DNA from: Paenibacillus humicus NBRC 102415
GTDB lineage: Bacteria > Bacillota > Bacilli > Paenibacillales > Paenibacillaceae
Reading direction: 5' to 3'
Length of the DNA: 64,000 nt
Assembly (NCBI RefSeq): GCF_004000905.1
Contig: NZ_BIMD01000006.1
Coordinates: 1-64,000, forward strand
Numbering within the stretch: position 1 is the stretch's first letter; the number at the start of each line of letters is the position of its first letter. Shown piece by piece: positions 17,697 to 31,614 of this stretch. Below the pieces are notes generated by a model. The model searched no databases, was not told the origin of the DNA, and was given only the letters and a program-made list of their open reading frames with translations. Position numbers and translations under genes: made by a program.

Positions 17697-18401
17697 CTAC
17701 TCTTCCTCTCCGAGCTCCTCGCCTTCTCCTTGCTCCATGTACTGCCTGTACTCCCGATTCCGGACAACAGAGACATGCGTGCCGGTAATGTCGGTAGCGA
17801 GGAAGCTCTCCAAAGGCTCCACGTACCCGTCGTTCTCGCCGGCCTCACTGCCCACGTTGTCGTAGCTGTCTCCTGGAATCTCGGCCATGGCCGGGGAGTC
17901 GGCATTGCCCCAGCGCTCGACGATCTGCCAGGCGTCCTCGCCGTCGAAGCCGTTGTATGCGTCGTCGTCCTTGTCGGACTGGCCGAAGGGCATCGGCAGC
18001 AGGGACAAGGCGTCGGAACGGCTGTGCGACACATGATCGCGCGGCGCATGATCGATGCAGTAGCGGGTATCGGGCAGCGCTTCAAGACGCTCCGTGGGAA
18101 TATCGGCGCCGCACTGGATGCAGGTTCCATACGAGCCGTCCTCCATCGCGGCAAGCGCGGATTCGACCCGGACCAGCTGCATGTCCTGCTTGTCCTGGAG
18201 CATGAGATCCTTCTCGCGCTCGAACATTTCCGTGCCGATATCTCCCGGATGGTTGTCGATCGTGGACAGCTCGCCCGTCTCGTCCCGGAGGGAATTGAGC
18301 AGGCCGTCATGCTGGGTTTCCTTGCGCAGCAGCTCCAGCTCCTGTTTTTCTTGGATCAGCCGCCCGCGCATGCGGGCAAGAAACGAGTCGGAATGAGGCA
18401 T
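17697..18401 (-). CDS. yteA: TraR/DksA-type zinc finger protein, YteA-like sporulation family
   Basis: 234 residues. The N-terminal coiled coil (about residues 1-90, RLIQEKQELELL...REKDLMLQDKQDMQ) leads to a DksA/TraR C4-like finger, YGTCIQCGADIPTERLEALPDTRYCIDH, in which the last positions are Cys and His rather than two Cys. The acidic C-terminal half is specific to the YteA family. ATG at 18401 has AAGGTGTG upstream. DksA relatives insert a coiled coil into the RNA polymerase secondary channel; that activity is not established for this family. Confidence 0.82.
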   Translation of the reverse strand: MPHSDSFLARMRGRLIQEKQELELLRKETQHDGLLNSLRDETGELSTIDNHPGDIGTEMFEREKDLMLQDKQDMQLVRVESALAAMEDGSYGTCIQCGADIPTERLEALPDTRYCIDHAPRDHVSHSRSDALSLLPMPFGQSDKDDDAYNGFDGEDAWQIVERWGNADSPAMAEIPGDSYDNVGSEAGENDGYVEPLESFLATDITGTHVSVVRNREYRQYMEQGEGEELGEEE

Positions 18402-18556
18402 CGTTTGACACACACCTTTCACAGATATATCGATACTAGTGTGGTCGATTATCGTCTCGATTAGAGATGGGCTTCTATGGAAACGGCACGGCCGCCTCCG
18501 CGGTGGCTCCTTGCTGAAGCGATATGCTACAATGGGACGGATGAGGAGGGAATCGC

Positions 18557-19078
18557 TTGAGGCTCAAAGGGTATTCATATTGGTTGGCGCTCGTCGTCAT
18601 CGTTTTGGACCAGCTCAGCAAATGGGTCATTTCCAGCCGGCTCGAGCTGTACGAGCAGCTTAAAGTAATCGGGAATTTTTTTGTCATCACATCCATCCGC
18701 AATACGGGGGCGGCCTTCAGCATTCTGGAGGGCAAGCGCGCCTTCTTCCTGCTGATCACGCTCGCCGTGGCGGCAGGCATCATGTGGTACATCCACCAAA
18801 GCCGGAAGTCGGGGCGGACGCTGCTGCTGACGGCGCTCGGACTCGTGCTCGGAGGAGCTCTGGGCAACTTCATCGACCGTCTCCTGTACGGACATGTCGT
18901 CGATTTCCTCTCCTTCAACTTCGGCTCCTATTCGTTCCCGGTATTCAACCTGGCGGATACGGCCATCACGATCGGAGTCGGGCTCATCATTCTCGATACC
19001 TTCCTCGGCGAGCGGCGCAATGCCGCTTCTCCGGAAGCGGATCAGCCCGGCGCAAGCGACAGCACGAGCGGCGCTTAA
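18557..19078 (+). CDS. lspA: Lipoprotein signal peptidase (signal peptidase II)
   Basis: A 173-residue protein with four membrane helices. The catalytic aspartates lie in GNFIDRLLYGHVVDF and FNLADTAITIG, and the conserved VIGNFF...RNTGAAFSI segment is present. It cleaves prolipoproteins in front of the lipidated cysteine; substrates in this window include the lipoproteins encoded at 43715 and 48603. The TTG start has GAGGAGGG upstream. It is followed by the RluD-type gene, the usual Firmicute pairing. Confidence 0.96.
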   Translation: MRLKGYSYWLALVVIVLDQLSKWVISSRLELYEQLKVIGNFFVITSIRNTGAAFSILEGKRAFFLLITLAVAAGIMWYIHQSRKSGRTLLLTALGLVLGGALGNFIDRLLYGHVVDFLSFNFGSYSFPVFNLADTAITIGVGLIILDTFLGERRNAASPEADQPGASDSTSGA

Positions 19079-19117
19079 TCGGCGACTACCAACAATGAAG
19101 TAAGGACTGAATCACGC

Positions 19118-20095
19118 ATGAATGAAGAAACCACTATCAACCCAGGCGTCTCCGGCCTCGACGAGGAGCATGGAGCCGAGCCTGTCCTGGAATGGACGGT
19201 CGCAGCCGAGGACGCCAAGACGCGTCTCGACAAGTTCATTACGGACAAGGTGAACGACCCTTCCGTTTCCCGCACGCAGGTGCAGGAATGGATCGCCTCG
19301 GGGGCTGCTCTCGTAGGCGGGCGCCCTGCGAAAGCCAACTACAAGCTCTCCGAAGGCGATCTGCTGCAGGTTGCCGTACCCGAGCCTCAGGCCGCTGAAA
19401 TCGTGCCGGAGGATATTCCTTTGGACATTGTCTACGAGGACGGAGACGTCATCGTCATCAACAAGCCTCGCGGCATGGTCGTGCATCCGGCTCCCGGCCA
19501 TTCGTCCGGCACGGTCGTCAATGCGCTGATGTTCCATTGCAAGGATCTGTCGGGCATCAACGGCATGCTGCGCCCCGGAATCGTCCACCGCATCGACAAG
19601 GATACGTCCGGCCTGCTCATGGCGGCCAAAAACGACCTTGCCCATCTGTCGCTGGCGGCGCAGCTCAAGGATCACAGCGTCACCCGCAAGTACATCGCCC
19701 TGGTGCATGAGAACATGCATCACGACATCGGCACCATCGACGCTCCGATCGGACGCGACGACAAGGACCGCAAAATGTTCACCGTCACGACAAAAGGCAG
19801 CAAGCACGCCGTGACGCACTTCAACGTGATCGAGCGGCTCGGCGACTATACGCTGCTGGAGCTTCAGCTGGAGACCGGCCGCACGCATCAAATCCGCGTC
19901 CATCTCAAATATATCGGGCATCCGCTGGCGGGAGACCCGGTATACGGACGCGCCAAGACAGTCGCTCTGGCCGGCCAGGCGCTCCATGCCGCTGTGCTCG
20001 GATTCACGCATCCCCGTACGGGAGAGCGGCTGCAGTTCGAAGCGCCGATTCCCGACGATATGCAGCATGTGCTGCACAGCCTGAGAAACCGTTGA
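19118..20095 (+). CDS. rluD: RluD-type pseudouridine synthase
   Basis: 325 residues. An N-terminal S4 domain (about residues 30-90, TRLDKFI...RTQVQEWIASGAALVGG) is followed by the RluA-family catalytic domain with HRIDKDTSGLLMAAK, where the Asp is the nucleophile, and GRTHQIRVHLKYIGHPLAGD. Isomerises uridines in 23S rRNA. Paired with lspA, as in B. subtilis (ylyB). AAGGA precedes the ATG. Confidence 0.9.
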   Translation: MNEETTINPGVSGLDEEHGAEPVLEWTVAAEDAKTRLDKFITDKVNDPSVSRTQVQEWIASGAALVGGRPAKANYKLSEGDLLQVAVPEPQAAEIVPEDIPLDIVYEDGDVIVINKPRGMVVHPAPGHSSGTVVNALMFHCKDLSGINGMLRPGIVHRIDKDTSGLLMAAKNDLAHLSLAAQLKDHSVTRKYIALVHENMHHDIGTIDAPIGRDDKDRKMFTVTTKGSKHAVTHFNVIERLGDYTLLELQLETGRTHQIRVHLKYIGHPLAGDPVYGRAKTVALAGQALHAAVLGFTHPRTGERLQFEAPIPDDMQHVLHSLRNR

Positions 20096-20292
20096 TTTTT
20101 CCCTGCCGGGATGAAGTCAATTGCGCAGCAATCTGTGCCGGGCGAGAGGCAATTAATGCAAACATTTCTCGAAATGCTCTATTAAAACCACTTCCACGCT
20201 GAGCTATGCTGGATTGTAGCCGGCAGCCGGACGAGCGGCATCGCGACCTTCGACCGGGGCCTATCATACAGGACGAAAGGTGATTCCATTCC

Positions 20293-21528
20293 ATGACTCA
20301 AATCAACTCCAACTTCCTCAATCTGCAGGGCAGCTACCTGTTCTCGGAAATTGCCAAGCGCCGCACAAAGTTCATCCAGGACAATCCGCAGGCGGAGATC
20401 ATCAGCCTCGGCATCGGCGACGTGACCCGCGGGCTCCCGGAGGCCGTCACCAAGGCGATGCACGCTGCCGTCGACGAGCTGGCTGTTCCGGGCACCTTCC
20501 GCGGCTACGGCCCTGAGCAGGGCTATGATTTCCTCGTGAACGCCATCATCGAGAACGACTACAAGGCGCGCGGCGTGGATATCAAGTCCAATGAAGTATT
20601 CGTCAGCGACGGCTCCAAATGCGATGTCGGCAACATCCAGGAAATCTTCAGCACGGACAGCATCGTAGCCGTTCAGGATCCTGTGTACCCTGTGTACGTC
20701 GACACGAACGTCATGGCGGGCCGCTCCGGCCTGTTCGACAGCGGAATCGGCCGCTACGAGAACATCGTCTACCTGGACTGCACGGCGGAGAACGACTTCA
20801 AGCCTTCCCTGCCGGACCGCAAGGTGGACCTGATCTATCTGTGCTACCCGAACAACCCGACCGGCATGACGCTGACGAAGGACGAGCTCAAGGTATGGGT
20901 CGACTATGCGCGCGAGAACAACTGCCTCATCCTGTTCGACTCGGCGTACGAGGCTTTCATTACCGAAGCAGACGTTCCGCACAGCATCTATGAAGTCGAG
21001 GGCGCGCGCGAAGTCGCCATCGAGTTCCGCAGCTTCTCCAAAACGGCCGGCTTCACGGGAATCCGCTGCGCCTACACCGTCGTGCCGCGCGAGCTCAAGG
21101 GCTTTGACAAGGACGGCAGCGAAGTCGTCGTCAATGACCTGTGGAACCGCCGCCACACGACCAAATTCAACGGCGTCTCCTACGTGACCCAGCGCGGCGC
21201 GGAAGCGATCTACTCCGCTGAAGGCAAGGAGCAGATCTCCGGCCTCGTCGATTATTACATGACGAATGCCCGCATCATCCGCGACGGTCTGGCCTCGCTC
21301 GGCCTTGAAGTGTTCGGCGGCGTCAACGCTCCGTACATCTGGCTGAAAACGCCTAAGGGCATGGATTCCTGGGCGTTCTTCGACAAGCTGCTGTCGGAAG
21401 CGAACATCGTCGGCACGCCGGGCGTCGGCTTCGGCCAGAGCGGTCAAGGCTACTTCCGCCTGACAGCGTTCGGCAGCCGCGAGAACACGGAAAAAGCGGT
21501 TGAGCGCATCCGCAATCTCAGCCTATAA
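20293..21528 (+). CDS. dapL: LL-diaminopimelate aminotransferase
   Basis: 411 residues, the usual length for DapL. It is a fold-type I PLP enzyme with [16 protein letters not shown] near the N-terminus, [15 protein letters not shown], and the PLP-lysine in [15 protein letters not shown]. DapL converts tetrahydrodipicolinate directly to LL-DAP in one step, replacing the acylated DapD/C/E route for peptidoglycan and lysine. AGGTGATTCC precedes the ATG. It is monocistronic, ended by a strong terminator. The gap 20096-20292 shows no convincing promoter. Confidence 0.92.
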   Translation: MTQINSNFLNLQGSYLFSEIAKRRTKFIQDNPQAEIISLGIGDVTRGLPEAVTKAMHAAVDELAVPGTFRGYGPEQGYDFLVNAIIENDYKARGVDIKSNEVFVSDGSKCDVGNIQEIFSTDSIVAVQDPVYPVYVDTNVMAGRSGLFDSGIGRYENIVYLDCTAENDFKPSLPDRKVDLIYLCYPNNPTGMTLTKDELKVWVDYARENNCLILFDSAYEAFITEADVPHSIYEVEGAREVAIEFRSFSKTAGFTGIRCAYTVVPRELKGFDKDGSEVVVNDLWNRRHTTKFNGVSYVTQRGAEAIYSAEGKEQISGLVDYYMTNARIIRDGLASLGLEVFGGVNAPYIWLKTPKGMDSWAFFDKLLSEANIVGTPGVGFGQSGQGYFRLTAFGSRENTEKAVERIRNLSL

Positions 21529-21546
21529 TATCCCAAAGACCGGAAA

Positions 21547-21580
21547 ACCCCGTTGTATTTATACACAACGGGGTATTTTT
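21547..21580 (+). terminator. Intrinsic terminator after dapL
   Basis: ACCCCGTTGT...ACAACGGGGT, a perfect 10-bp stem, then ATTTTT. Confidence 0.92.
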
Positions 21581-21604
21581 ATGCAAAAATATCGTTTTTA
21601 GCGG

Positions 21605-21633
21605 TTGACTTCCTCGCTGGCGCATGGGATAAT
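21605..21633 (+). promoter_or_regulatory. pyr operon promoter
   Basis: TTGACT (21605-21610) and GATAAT (21628-21633) at 17-bp spacing, about 30 bp before the PyrR-binding loop. Transcription should start near 21640. Confidence 0.88.
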
Positions 21634-21639
21634 CAGTAC

Positions 21640-22509
<870 letters not shown>

Positions 22510-22515
22510 GCGGAT

Positions 22516-23418
22516 ATGACGGCAATACAGCTGATGCAGAGAAGCCTGCTCGGGCTGAAGGGGATGGACCGGGAAGAGATCGAGTCCATCCTGTCGAGGG
22601 CGGCCTACTGGGAGCAGCAGAGCGTGAAGGTCGGCGATGCGCTGGCAGGGCGCTTCGTGGCGAATATGTTCTTCGAGAACAGCACCCGCACGCGATTCAG
22701 CTTTGAAGTGGCAGAGAAGCGCCTCGGCGCCGAGGTGCTGAACTTCTCCGCTGCGGTATCGAGCGTGCAGAAGGGCGAATCCATCTACGACACGGTAAGG
22801 ACGCTGGAGTCGATGGGCATCGATGCGGGCGTCATCCGGCTGAAGCCGGCCGGCGTGCTGCAGGAGCTTGCGGAGCGGATCAAGGTGCCTCTCATCAATG
22901 CCGGCGACGGCAACAACGAGCATCCCACGCAAGCGCTGCTGGACATGTACACGATGCGCCAGCAGTTCGGCAGCCTGAGCGGACTGAGCGTTTCAATCAT
23001 CGGGGACATCAAGCACAGCCGCGTCGCCAGATCGAACCTGATCGGCCTGCGGGAGATGGGCGCCAAGGTCAGCTTCTGCGCCCCCGGCAACATGAGGGCC
23101 GGCGAGCTGGACGCACCCTACATCGGCATCGAGGAAGCGATCCGGGCGGATGTCGTCATGATGCTGCGCGTGCAGCTGGAGCGGCATGAGGACGGGATGA
23201 TCAAGTCGGCGGAGGAGTACCGGCAGCAGTACGGCCTGACGGTCGAGCGGGCGGCGCGGATCGCGCCTCACGCCATCATCATGCATCCGGCTCCGGTCAA
23301 CCGGGACGTGGAGATCGACGGCGATCTGGTCGAGCATCCGCAGTCGAGGATTTTCCCCCAGATGCAGAACGGGGTTCCGGTGCGGATGGCGGTCATCGAA
23401 CGGGCACTCAGAGGTTAA
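22516..23418 (+). CDS. pyrB: Aspartate carbamoyltransferase catalytic chain
   Basis: 300 residues. The carbamoyl-phosphate site FFENSTRTRFSFE lies near residue 50, HPTQALLDMYT is the conserved central motif, and MHPAPVNRDVEI lies near the C-terminus. It makes N-carbamoyl-aspartate, the committed step. There is no pyrI, so it should be the unregulated Bacillus-type trimer. GGAGGATGAG of the pyrR end serves as ribosome binding site. Confidence 0.97.
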   Translation: MTAIQLMQRSLLGLKGMDREEIESILSRAAYWEQQSVKVGDALAGRFVANMFFENSTRTRFSFEVAEKRLGAEVLNFSAAVSSVQKGESIYDTVRTLESMGIDAGVIRLKPAGVLQELAERIKVPLINAGDGNNEHPTQALLDMYTMRQQFGSLSGLSVSIIGDIKHSRVARSNLIGLREMGAKVSFCAPGNMRAGELDAPYIGIEEAIRADVVMMLRVQLERHEDGMIKSAEEYRQQYGLTVERAARIAPHAIIMHPAPVNRDVEIDGDLVEHPQSRIFPQMQNGVPVRMAVIERALRG

Positions 23419-23449
23419 CGGGACTCACGAGAGGAGATTGAACACATAC

Positions 23450-24748
23450 ATGGCATCCATCAAATGGGTAGTGAACGGCCTGGTCTGGAACGACGCGGCC
23501 GGGGAGCTGGAGAAGAAGCATATCCGCATCGAGAACGGCGTCATCGCGGAGATCGTCGGAGGAGAAGCTCCGGCAGCCGCCTCGGACGAGGTGCTGGACG
23601 CTTCGGGCAAGCTGGTGTCGGCAGGCTTCATCGACATGCACGTCCATCTGCGCGACCCGGGCTTCACGCATAAGGAAGATATCGCCACGGGCACGCGCTC
23701 CGCGGCGGCCGGCGGCTTCACGACGATCGCCTGCATGCCGAACACGAGGCCTGCCATCGACACGCCGGAGACGGTCCGCTACGTGCTGGACAAGGCGCGC
23801 ACGGAAGGCAACGGCGTCAAGGTGCTGCCATACGCGGCGATCTCCAAAAACCAGCTGGGAAGAGAGCTGACCGACTTCGCGGCGCTCAAGGAAGCCGGCG
23901 CGATCGGCTTCACGGACGACGGCGTCGGCGTGCAGCGCGCCGGGATGATGAAGGACGCGATGGCGCTGGCGGAGTCGATCGGCATGCCGATCATCGCGCA
24001 CTGCGAGGATGACAGCCTCGTCGAAGGGCTGTACGTATCCGAGGGCAAATTCGCCCGCGACAACGGCATCAAGGGCATTCCGAACGAATCGGAAGCGATC
24101 CATGTCGGCCGCGACGTGCTGCTCGCCGAGGCGACCGGCGTCCACTACCATGTGTGTCATGTCAGCACGGAGCAGTCGGTCCGGCTGATCCGTCTGGCCA
24201 AGTCGGTCGGTGTCAAGGTGACGGCGGAAGTATGCCCGCATCATCTGGTGCTGAGCGACGAGGACATCCCGGGCATGGATTCCAACTGGAAGATGAACCC
24301 GCCGCTGCGGACGCCGCGCGACGTGGAGGCTGTGCTGCAAGGGCTGGAGGACGGCACGATCGACATGATCGTCACCGATCACGCTCCTCATGCCGAGGAG
24401 GAGAAAGCCCGCGGCATGCAGCTCGCGCCGTTCGGCATCGTCGGCTTCGAGACGGCCTTCCCGCTGCTGTACACGACCTTCGTCCGCACCGGCAAATGGA
24501 CGCTCGGCTTCCTGCTCCGCCGCATGACCGAGATTCCGGCCTCCGTGTTCGGCCTCGACAGCGGCCGCCTGGAAGCGGGAGCGCCGGCCGACATCGCCGT
24601 TCTCGATCTGGAGAGCGAGCTTGCCGTCGAGCCCGAGAAATTCCATTCCAAATCCCATAACACGCCGTTCGGCGGCTGGAAGCTTCACGGTTGGCCTGTC
24701 GCCACCGTCGTGGGCGGCAGCGTCGTCTGGTCCAACCATACAGCTTAA
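23450..24748 (+). CDS. pyrC: Dihydroorotase
   Basis: A 432-residue class I (long) dihydroorotase of the amidohydrolase superfamily. The first zinc ligands are in DMHVHLRDPGF, later ligands in HCEDD, HVCHVST and the catalytic TDHAPHA. It closes carbamoyl-aspartate to dihydroorotate. ATG at 23450 is chosen over an in-frame TTG at 23438 that sits too close to GAGGAG. Confidence 0.96.
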   Translation: MASIKWVVNGLVWNDAAGELEKKHIRIENGVIAEIVGGEAPAAASDEVLDASGKLVSAGFIDMHVHLRDPGFTHKEDIATGTRSAAAGGFTTIACMPNTRPAIDTPETVRYVLDKARTEGNGVKVLPYAAISKNQLGRELTDFAALKEAGAIGFTDDGVGVQRAGMMKDAMALAESIGMPIIAHCEDDSLVEGLYVSEGKFARDNGIKGIPNESEAIHVGRDVLLAEATGVHYHVCHVSTEQSVRLIRLAKSVGVKVTAEVCPHHLVLSDEDIPGMDSNWKMNPPLRTPRDVEAVLQGLEDGTIDMIVTDHAPHAEEEKARGMQLAPFGIVGFETAFPLLYTTFVRTGKWTLGFLLRRMTEIPASVFGLDSGRLEAGAPADIAVLDLESELAVEPEKFHSKSHNTPFGGWKLHGWPVATVVGGSVVWSNHTA

Positions 24749-24760
24749 GGAGTGATACGG

Positions 24761-25892
24761 ATGCAAGCTAGACTGATACTTGAGGACGGAACCGTATTTG
24801 CGGGCCAGTCGTTCGGCGCCGAGACATCCAAACCCGGCGAGGTTGTTTTCAATACAGGCATCACAGGCTACCAGGAGGTTCTCTCCGATCCGTCCTATTG
24901 CGGCCAAATCGTCACGATGACGTACCCGCTCATCGGCAACTACGGCATCACCCGCGACGACTTCGAGACGGTCGCTCCGTTCATCCACGGCTTTGCGGTT
25001 CGCCGCCACGAGCCGGTGCCGAGCAACTGGCGCGCCCAGGTATCCCTCGACCGGCTGCTCAAGGAGCACGGCATCCCGGCGATCAGCGAGATCGACACCC
25101 GGATGCTCACCCGCAAGCTGCGCCACTTCGGCACGATGAAGGGCATGATCACGACGGGCAATGAGCGCGTCGAGGCGATCGTCGAGCAGCTGACCGGCGC
25201 ATCCCTGATGACCGATCAGGTCGCCCGCACGTCGACGAAGCAGGTGTTCACGAGCCCCGGCTTCGGCGAGCGCATCGTGCTCATGGACTTTGGCGCCAAG
25301 AGCGGCATCCTGCGCGAGCTGACCAAGCGCGGCTGCGACGTCGTCGTCGTGCCGCATGACACGTCCGCGGAGACGATCCGCCGCCTGAATCCGGACGGCA
25401 TCCAGCTGTCCAACGGCCCTGGGGATCCGCAGGACGTTCCTTACGCGGTGGAGACGGTGAAGCAGCTGCTCGGCGAGTACCCGATCTTCGGCATTTGCCT
25501 CGGCCATCAGCTGTTCGCCCTCGCCTGCGGCGCGGATACCGAGAAGCTGAAATTCGGCCATCGCGGCGGCAACCATCCCGTCAAGGAATTGGCCACCGGC
25601 CGCTGCTACATTACGAGCCAGAACCACGGCTACACCGTGCCCGAGGCGTCGATCGCCGGCACGCAGCTGACCGTGACCCATATCAACAACAACGACAAGA
25701 CGATTGAAGGCCTGAAGCATAACGAATATCCGGCTTTCTCGGTCCAATACCATCCCGAGGCGGCTCCAGGGCCGTTCGATTCCAGCTATCTGTTCGACGA
25801 GTTCCTGGAGATGATCCGCACCCACCGCCGCAACAACCCGTCCAGACCGCGCCAAGCCCAGCTGTCGGATGCGTCCAAAGGAGAGCTGCTGT

Positions 25893-25906
<14 letters not shown>
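24761..25906 (+). CDS. carA: Carbamoyl-phosphate synthase small subunit
   Basis: 381 residues. The N-terminal domain starts [13 protein letters not shown]; the C-terminal class I glutamine amidotransferase has its nucleophile in [13 protein letters not shown] and the His/Glu of the triad in [13 protein letters not shown]. It supplies ammonia to CarB. AAGGAG is 8 bp before the ATG. It overlaps carB by 14 bp. As part of the pyr operon it is the pyrimidine-specific copy (pyrAA in Bacillus naming). Confidence 0.96.
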
Positions 25907-29105
<3,199 letters not shown>

Positions 29106-29226
29106 TTCCATGATGCACGGCCAGCCTCGCGGCTTGTCGCCGGAACGCCTCCTGCGGAGGATCCGGCGCCGATCCGCGGAGCATGGCCGTTCTCTATGCC
29201 CATAAATTACGTTGAGGAGGAGTACC

Positions 29227-29973
29227 ATGAGCGTACAGACGTTGAGCCGCGAGCAGGCGGCGGGCAAGGTGATGGTCGCGCTGGATTATCCGGACGCGGC
29301 TTCGGCCGAGAAGCTGCTGGCGGCGCTTGAAGGCATTCCTTGTTATATGAAAGTAGGCATGCAGCTGTTCTATGCGGCGGGTCCGGACTTCGTCCGCAGC
29401 CTGAAGCAGCGGGGGTATAAAGTGTTCCTGGACGTGAAGATGCATGACATTCCGAACACGGTCAAAGGCGGAGCGAACAGCGTCACACGCCTCGGCGTCG
29501 ACATGTTCAACGTCCATGCGGCCGGCGGCCGCGACATGATGGAAGCGGCGATGGACGGAGTCGACGAGGCGCTGGATGCCGACTCCACGCTGGCCCGCCC
29601 GACGGTCATCGCCGTGACGCAGCTGACCAGCACGAGCCTCGAGATGCTCAACGACGAGATCGGCATCCTCGGAACGATGGAGGAGGCGGTCAAGCGCTAC
29701 GCGCTGCTGGCCATCGCTTCCGGCCTCGACGGAGTCGTCGCCTCGCCGCATGAAGTAACGCTGGTCAAAGACTTTTGCGGGCCGACATTCCAGACGGTGA
29801 CGCCGGGCATCCGTCCGGCCGGCGTCGATATCGGCGACCAGAGCCGCGTCATGACTCCGTCTGAAGCGCTTCAAGCCGGAACCGATTATATGGTCATCGG
29901 ACGTCCGATCACGAAGGCCGCAGATCCGCGCGCCGCCATCGAATCCATTATCGAGGAGCTGATCAAGCCATGA
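29227..29973 (+). CDS. pyrF: Orotidine 5'-phosphate decarboxylase
   Basis: 248 residues. A TIM barrel with MVALDYPDAASAEKLL at strand 1, the catalytic FLDVKMHDIPNTV and the phosphate-binding TPGIRPAG. Decarboxylates OMP to UMP. GAGGAGGAG precedes the ATG. The 121-bp gap after carB contains an imperfect hairpin (GCCGGA...TCCGGC, near 29140-29170) but no gene; pyrK and pyrD, which occupy this place in B. subtilis, are missing. Confidence 0.96.
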   Translation: MSVQTLSREQAAGKVMVALDYPDAASAEKLLAALEGIPCYMKVGMQLFYAAGPDFVRSLKQRGYKVFLDVKMHDIPNTVKGGANSVTRLGVDMFNVHAAGGRDMMEAAMDGVDEALDADSTLARPTVIAVTQLTSTSLEMLNDEIGILGTMEEAVKRYALLAIASGLDGVVASPHEVTLVKDFCGPTFQTVTPGIRPAGVDIGDQSRVMTPSEALQAGTDYMVIGRPITKAADPRAAIESIIEELIKP

Positions 29974-30617
29974 GCACGATCCAACTGGAAAGCCTTCCGC
30001 GGGAAATCGCCGCCAAGCTGCTGGAGATCGGAGCGGTCGCGCTTCGTCCCGAGGAGCCGTTCACCTGGACATCGGGACTGAAATCCCCGATCTACTGCGA
30101 CAACCGCCTGACGATGTCCTATCCGGAGATTCGCGAGCTGATCGCCGAGGGCTTCGCCGCTGTCATCCGTCAGAACTACCCCGATGCGGACGCGATCGCG
30201 GGCACCGCAACGGCCGGCATCCCGCATGCGGCCTGGGTAGCGCAGAAGCTGAACCTGCCGATGTCCTACATCCGCGACAAGGCCAAGGGGCATGGCAAGC
30301 AGAATCTGATCGAAGGCCGGATCGCCGAGGGCCAGAAGGTCGTCGTCATCGAGGACCTGATCTCGACCGGCGGCAGCTCGCTCAAGGCCGCGCAAGCGGT
30401 TCGCGAAGCCGGAGCGGAAGTGCTGGCTGTCCTGGCCATCTTCACGTACCAGTTCAAGCAGGCATCCGATGCCTTCGCCGAGGCTTCCGTGCCGCTGGCG
30501 ACGCTGAGCAGCTATTCGGCGCTCATCGACGTTGCCGCCGAACGCGGCGTCGTGGAGAGCGGGCAGATCGATTCGCTCAAGGCTTGGCGCGAGGACCCGC
30601 AAGGGTACGGGAAGTAA
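29970..30617 (+). CDS. pyrE: Orotate phosphoribosyltransferase
   Basis: 215 residues with FTWTSGLKSPIYCDNR (orotate site) near the N-terminus and the PRPP motif VVVIEDLISTGGSSLKA (about residues 118-134). Converts orotate and PRPP to OMP. Its ATG overlaps the pyrF stop by 4 bp. Last gene of the operon, closed by a terminator. Confidence 0.96.
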   Translation: MSTIQLESLPREIAAKLLEIGAVALRPEEPFTWTSGLKSPIYCDNRLTMSYPEIRELIAEGFAAVIRQNYPDADAIAGTATAGIPHAAWVAQKLNLPMSYIRDKAKGHGKQNLIEGRIAEGQKVVVIEDLISTGGSSLKAAQAVREAGAEVLAVLAIFTYQFKQASDAFAEASVPLATLSSYSALIDVAAERGVVESGQIDSLKAWREDPQGYGK

Positions 30618-30643
30618 GAGCACATTTTGACGCCAACCAATCT

Positions 30644-30677
30644 GGCCGGCTCCGCGAACAAGCGGGGCCGGCTTTTT
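30644..30677 (+). terminator. Terminator of the pyr operon
   Basis: GCCGGC-TCCGC and GCGG-GGCCGGC stem followed by TTTTTT. Confidence 0.9.
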
Positions 30678-30798
30678 TATCCGTCGAGTTAAGCCTAAAG
30701 GGCTGGCCCCATCCAACTAAAGTCGGCATAAAAAATCCGAATAAGGAAGACATTCCCAGACGTCTCTGCTAAACTGCTGAAGGGGGTGGCAGAGCGAA

Positions 30799-31614
30799 AT
30801 GAATACCAGAAACCGGCTTCTAGCCGGAATCATCGCGGTCCTGATCGCCGGAAGCTGGATCGGCAACGTCCTTTATTATCGGAGCGGCCAGCTGCGGGAG
30901 CCGCTGTTCATGAATCATGAAATCATGACGACCACGCAGGGAAGCATAATCGATCTCTACTATTTGGAGAACAAGAGTACAGGCAAAAAAGTGACGGCCA
31001 TCCAAATCGAAGCGCTGCCGTCGCTCCGGTTTGAATTGACCGAGTGGCAGAGCTTTTCCCATCAGAAATTCATGCATGCCTTCGGCTATGCCGAAAGCGA
31101 TCTGCAACCCGGCAAGTATACAGAGGCGACCGTCTATTACAATGAAGGGCCTCCGAAGAAAGTGCCGATCGGCATCATCGAAGTAGAGGATGGGGAGGGA
31201 GACGGGAACGGGGCGCTGAATTTCTACTCTTCGGGCGGAGGCAGCGACGGCTCCGGATTCATAAGCGGACGCTTGAGAAGGGATAGCGTGGTTGAGGAGG
31301 TCTCGACCAGCATCGGCGACAACTACAAGCCGCTGCTGACCTATGAGCTGAAAGCGACGATGCCGGGCGCAGGCGAGCTCGTTCCGATCCAGCTGCCGGA
31401 GCGGGTCCCGCAAGGCGCATCGCTGCGAGTGGACTATCAGTGGCATGAGCAGGACCCGGCCGCCGGAATCCCGACCGTGTTCAGGCCGTGGATGACGATC
31501 CGGTCGCAAGCTTCGGACGGAACGGAGCGGATCGATAAGAACCTGATCCAGTTCAATCTGTATCTGACCGAAGCCCAGGTACGCGCCCTCGTTAAAAGGG
31601 AGGCGAATCCATGA
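30799..31614 (+). CDS. Membrane-anchored hypothetical protein
   Basis: 271 residues, not recognised. One N-terminal hydrophobic segment (about residues 7-26, LLAGIIAVLIAGSWIGNVLYY) anchors an otherwise soluble, strand-rich domain facing outward. GGGGGTGG precedes the ATG. It overlaps the next membrane-protein gene by 4 bp, so the two are probably co-translated and may act together. A glycine/serine-rich patch (SSGGGSDGSG) lies near residue 145. Confidence 0.65.
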   Translation: MNTRNRLLAGIIAVLIAGSWIGNVLYYRSGQLREPLFMNHEIMTTTQGSIIDLYYLENKSTGKKVTAIQIEALPSLRFELTEWQSFSHQKFMHAFGYAESDLQPGKYTEATVYYNEGPPKKVPIGIIEVEDGEGDGNGALNFYSSGGGSDGSGFISGRLRRDSVVEEVSTSIGDNYKPLLTYELKATMPGAGELVPIQLPERVPQGASLRVDYQWHEQDPAAGIPTVFRPWMTIRSQASDGTERIDKNLIQFNLYLTEAQVRALVKREANP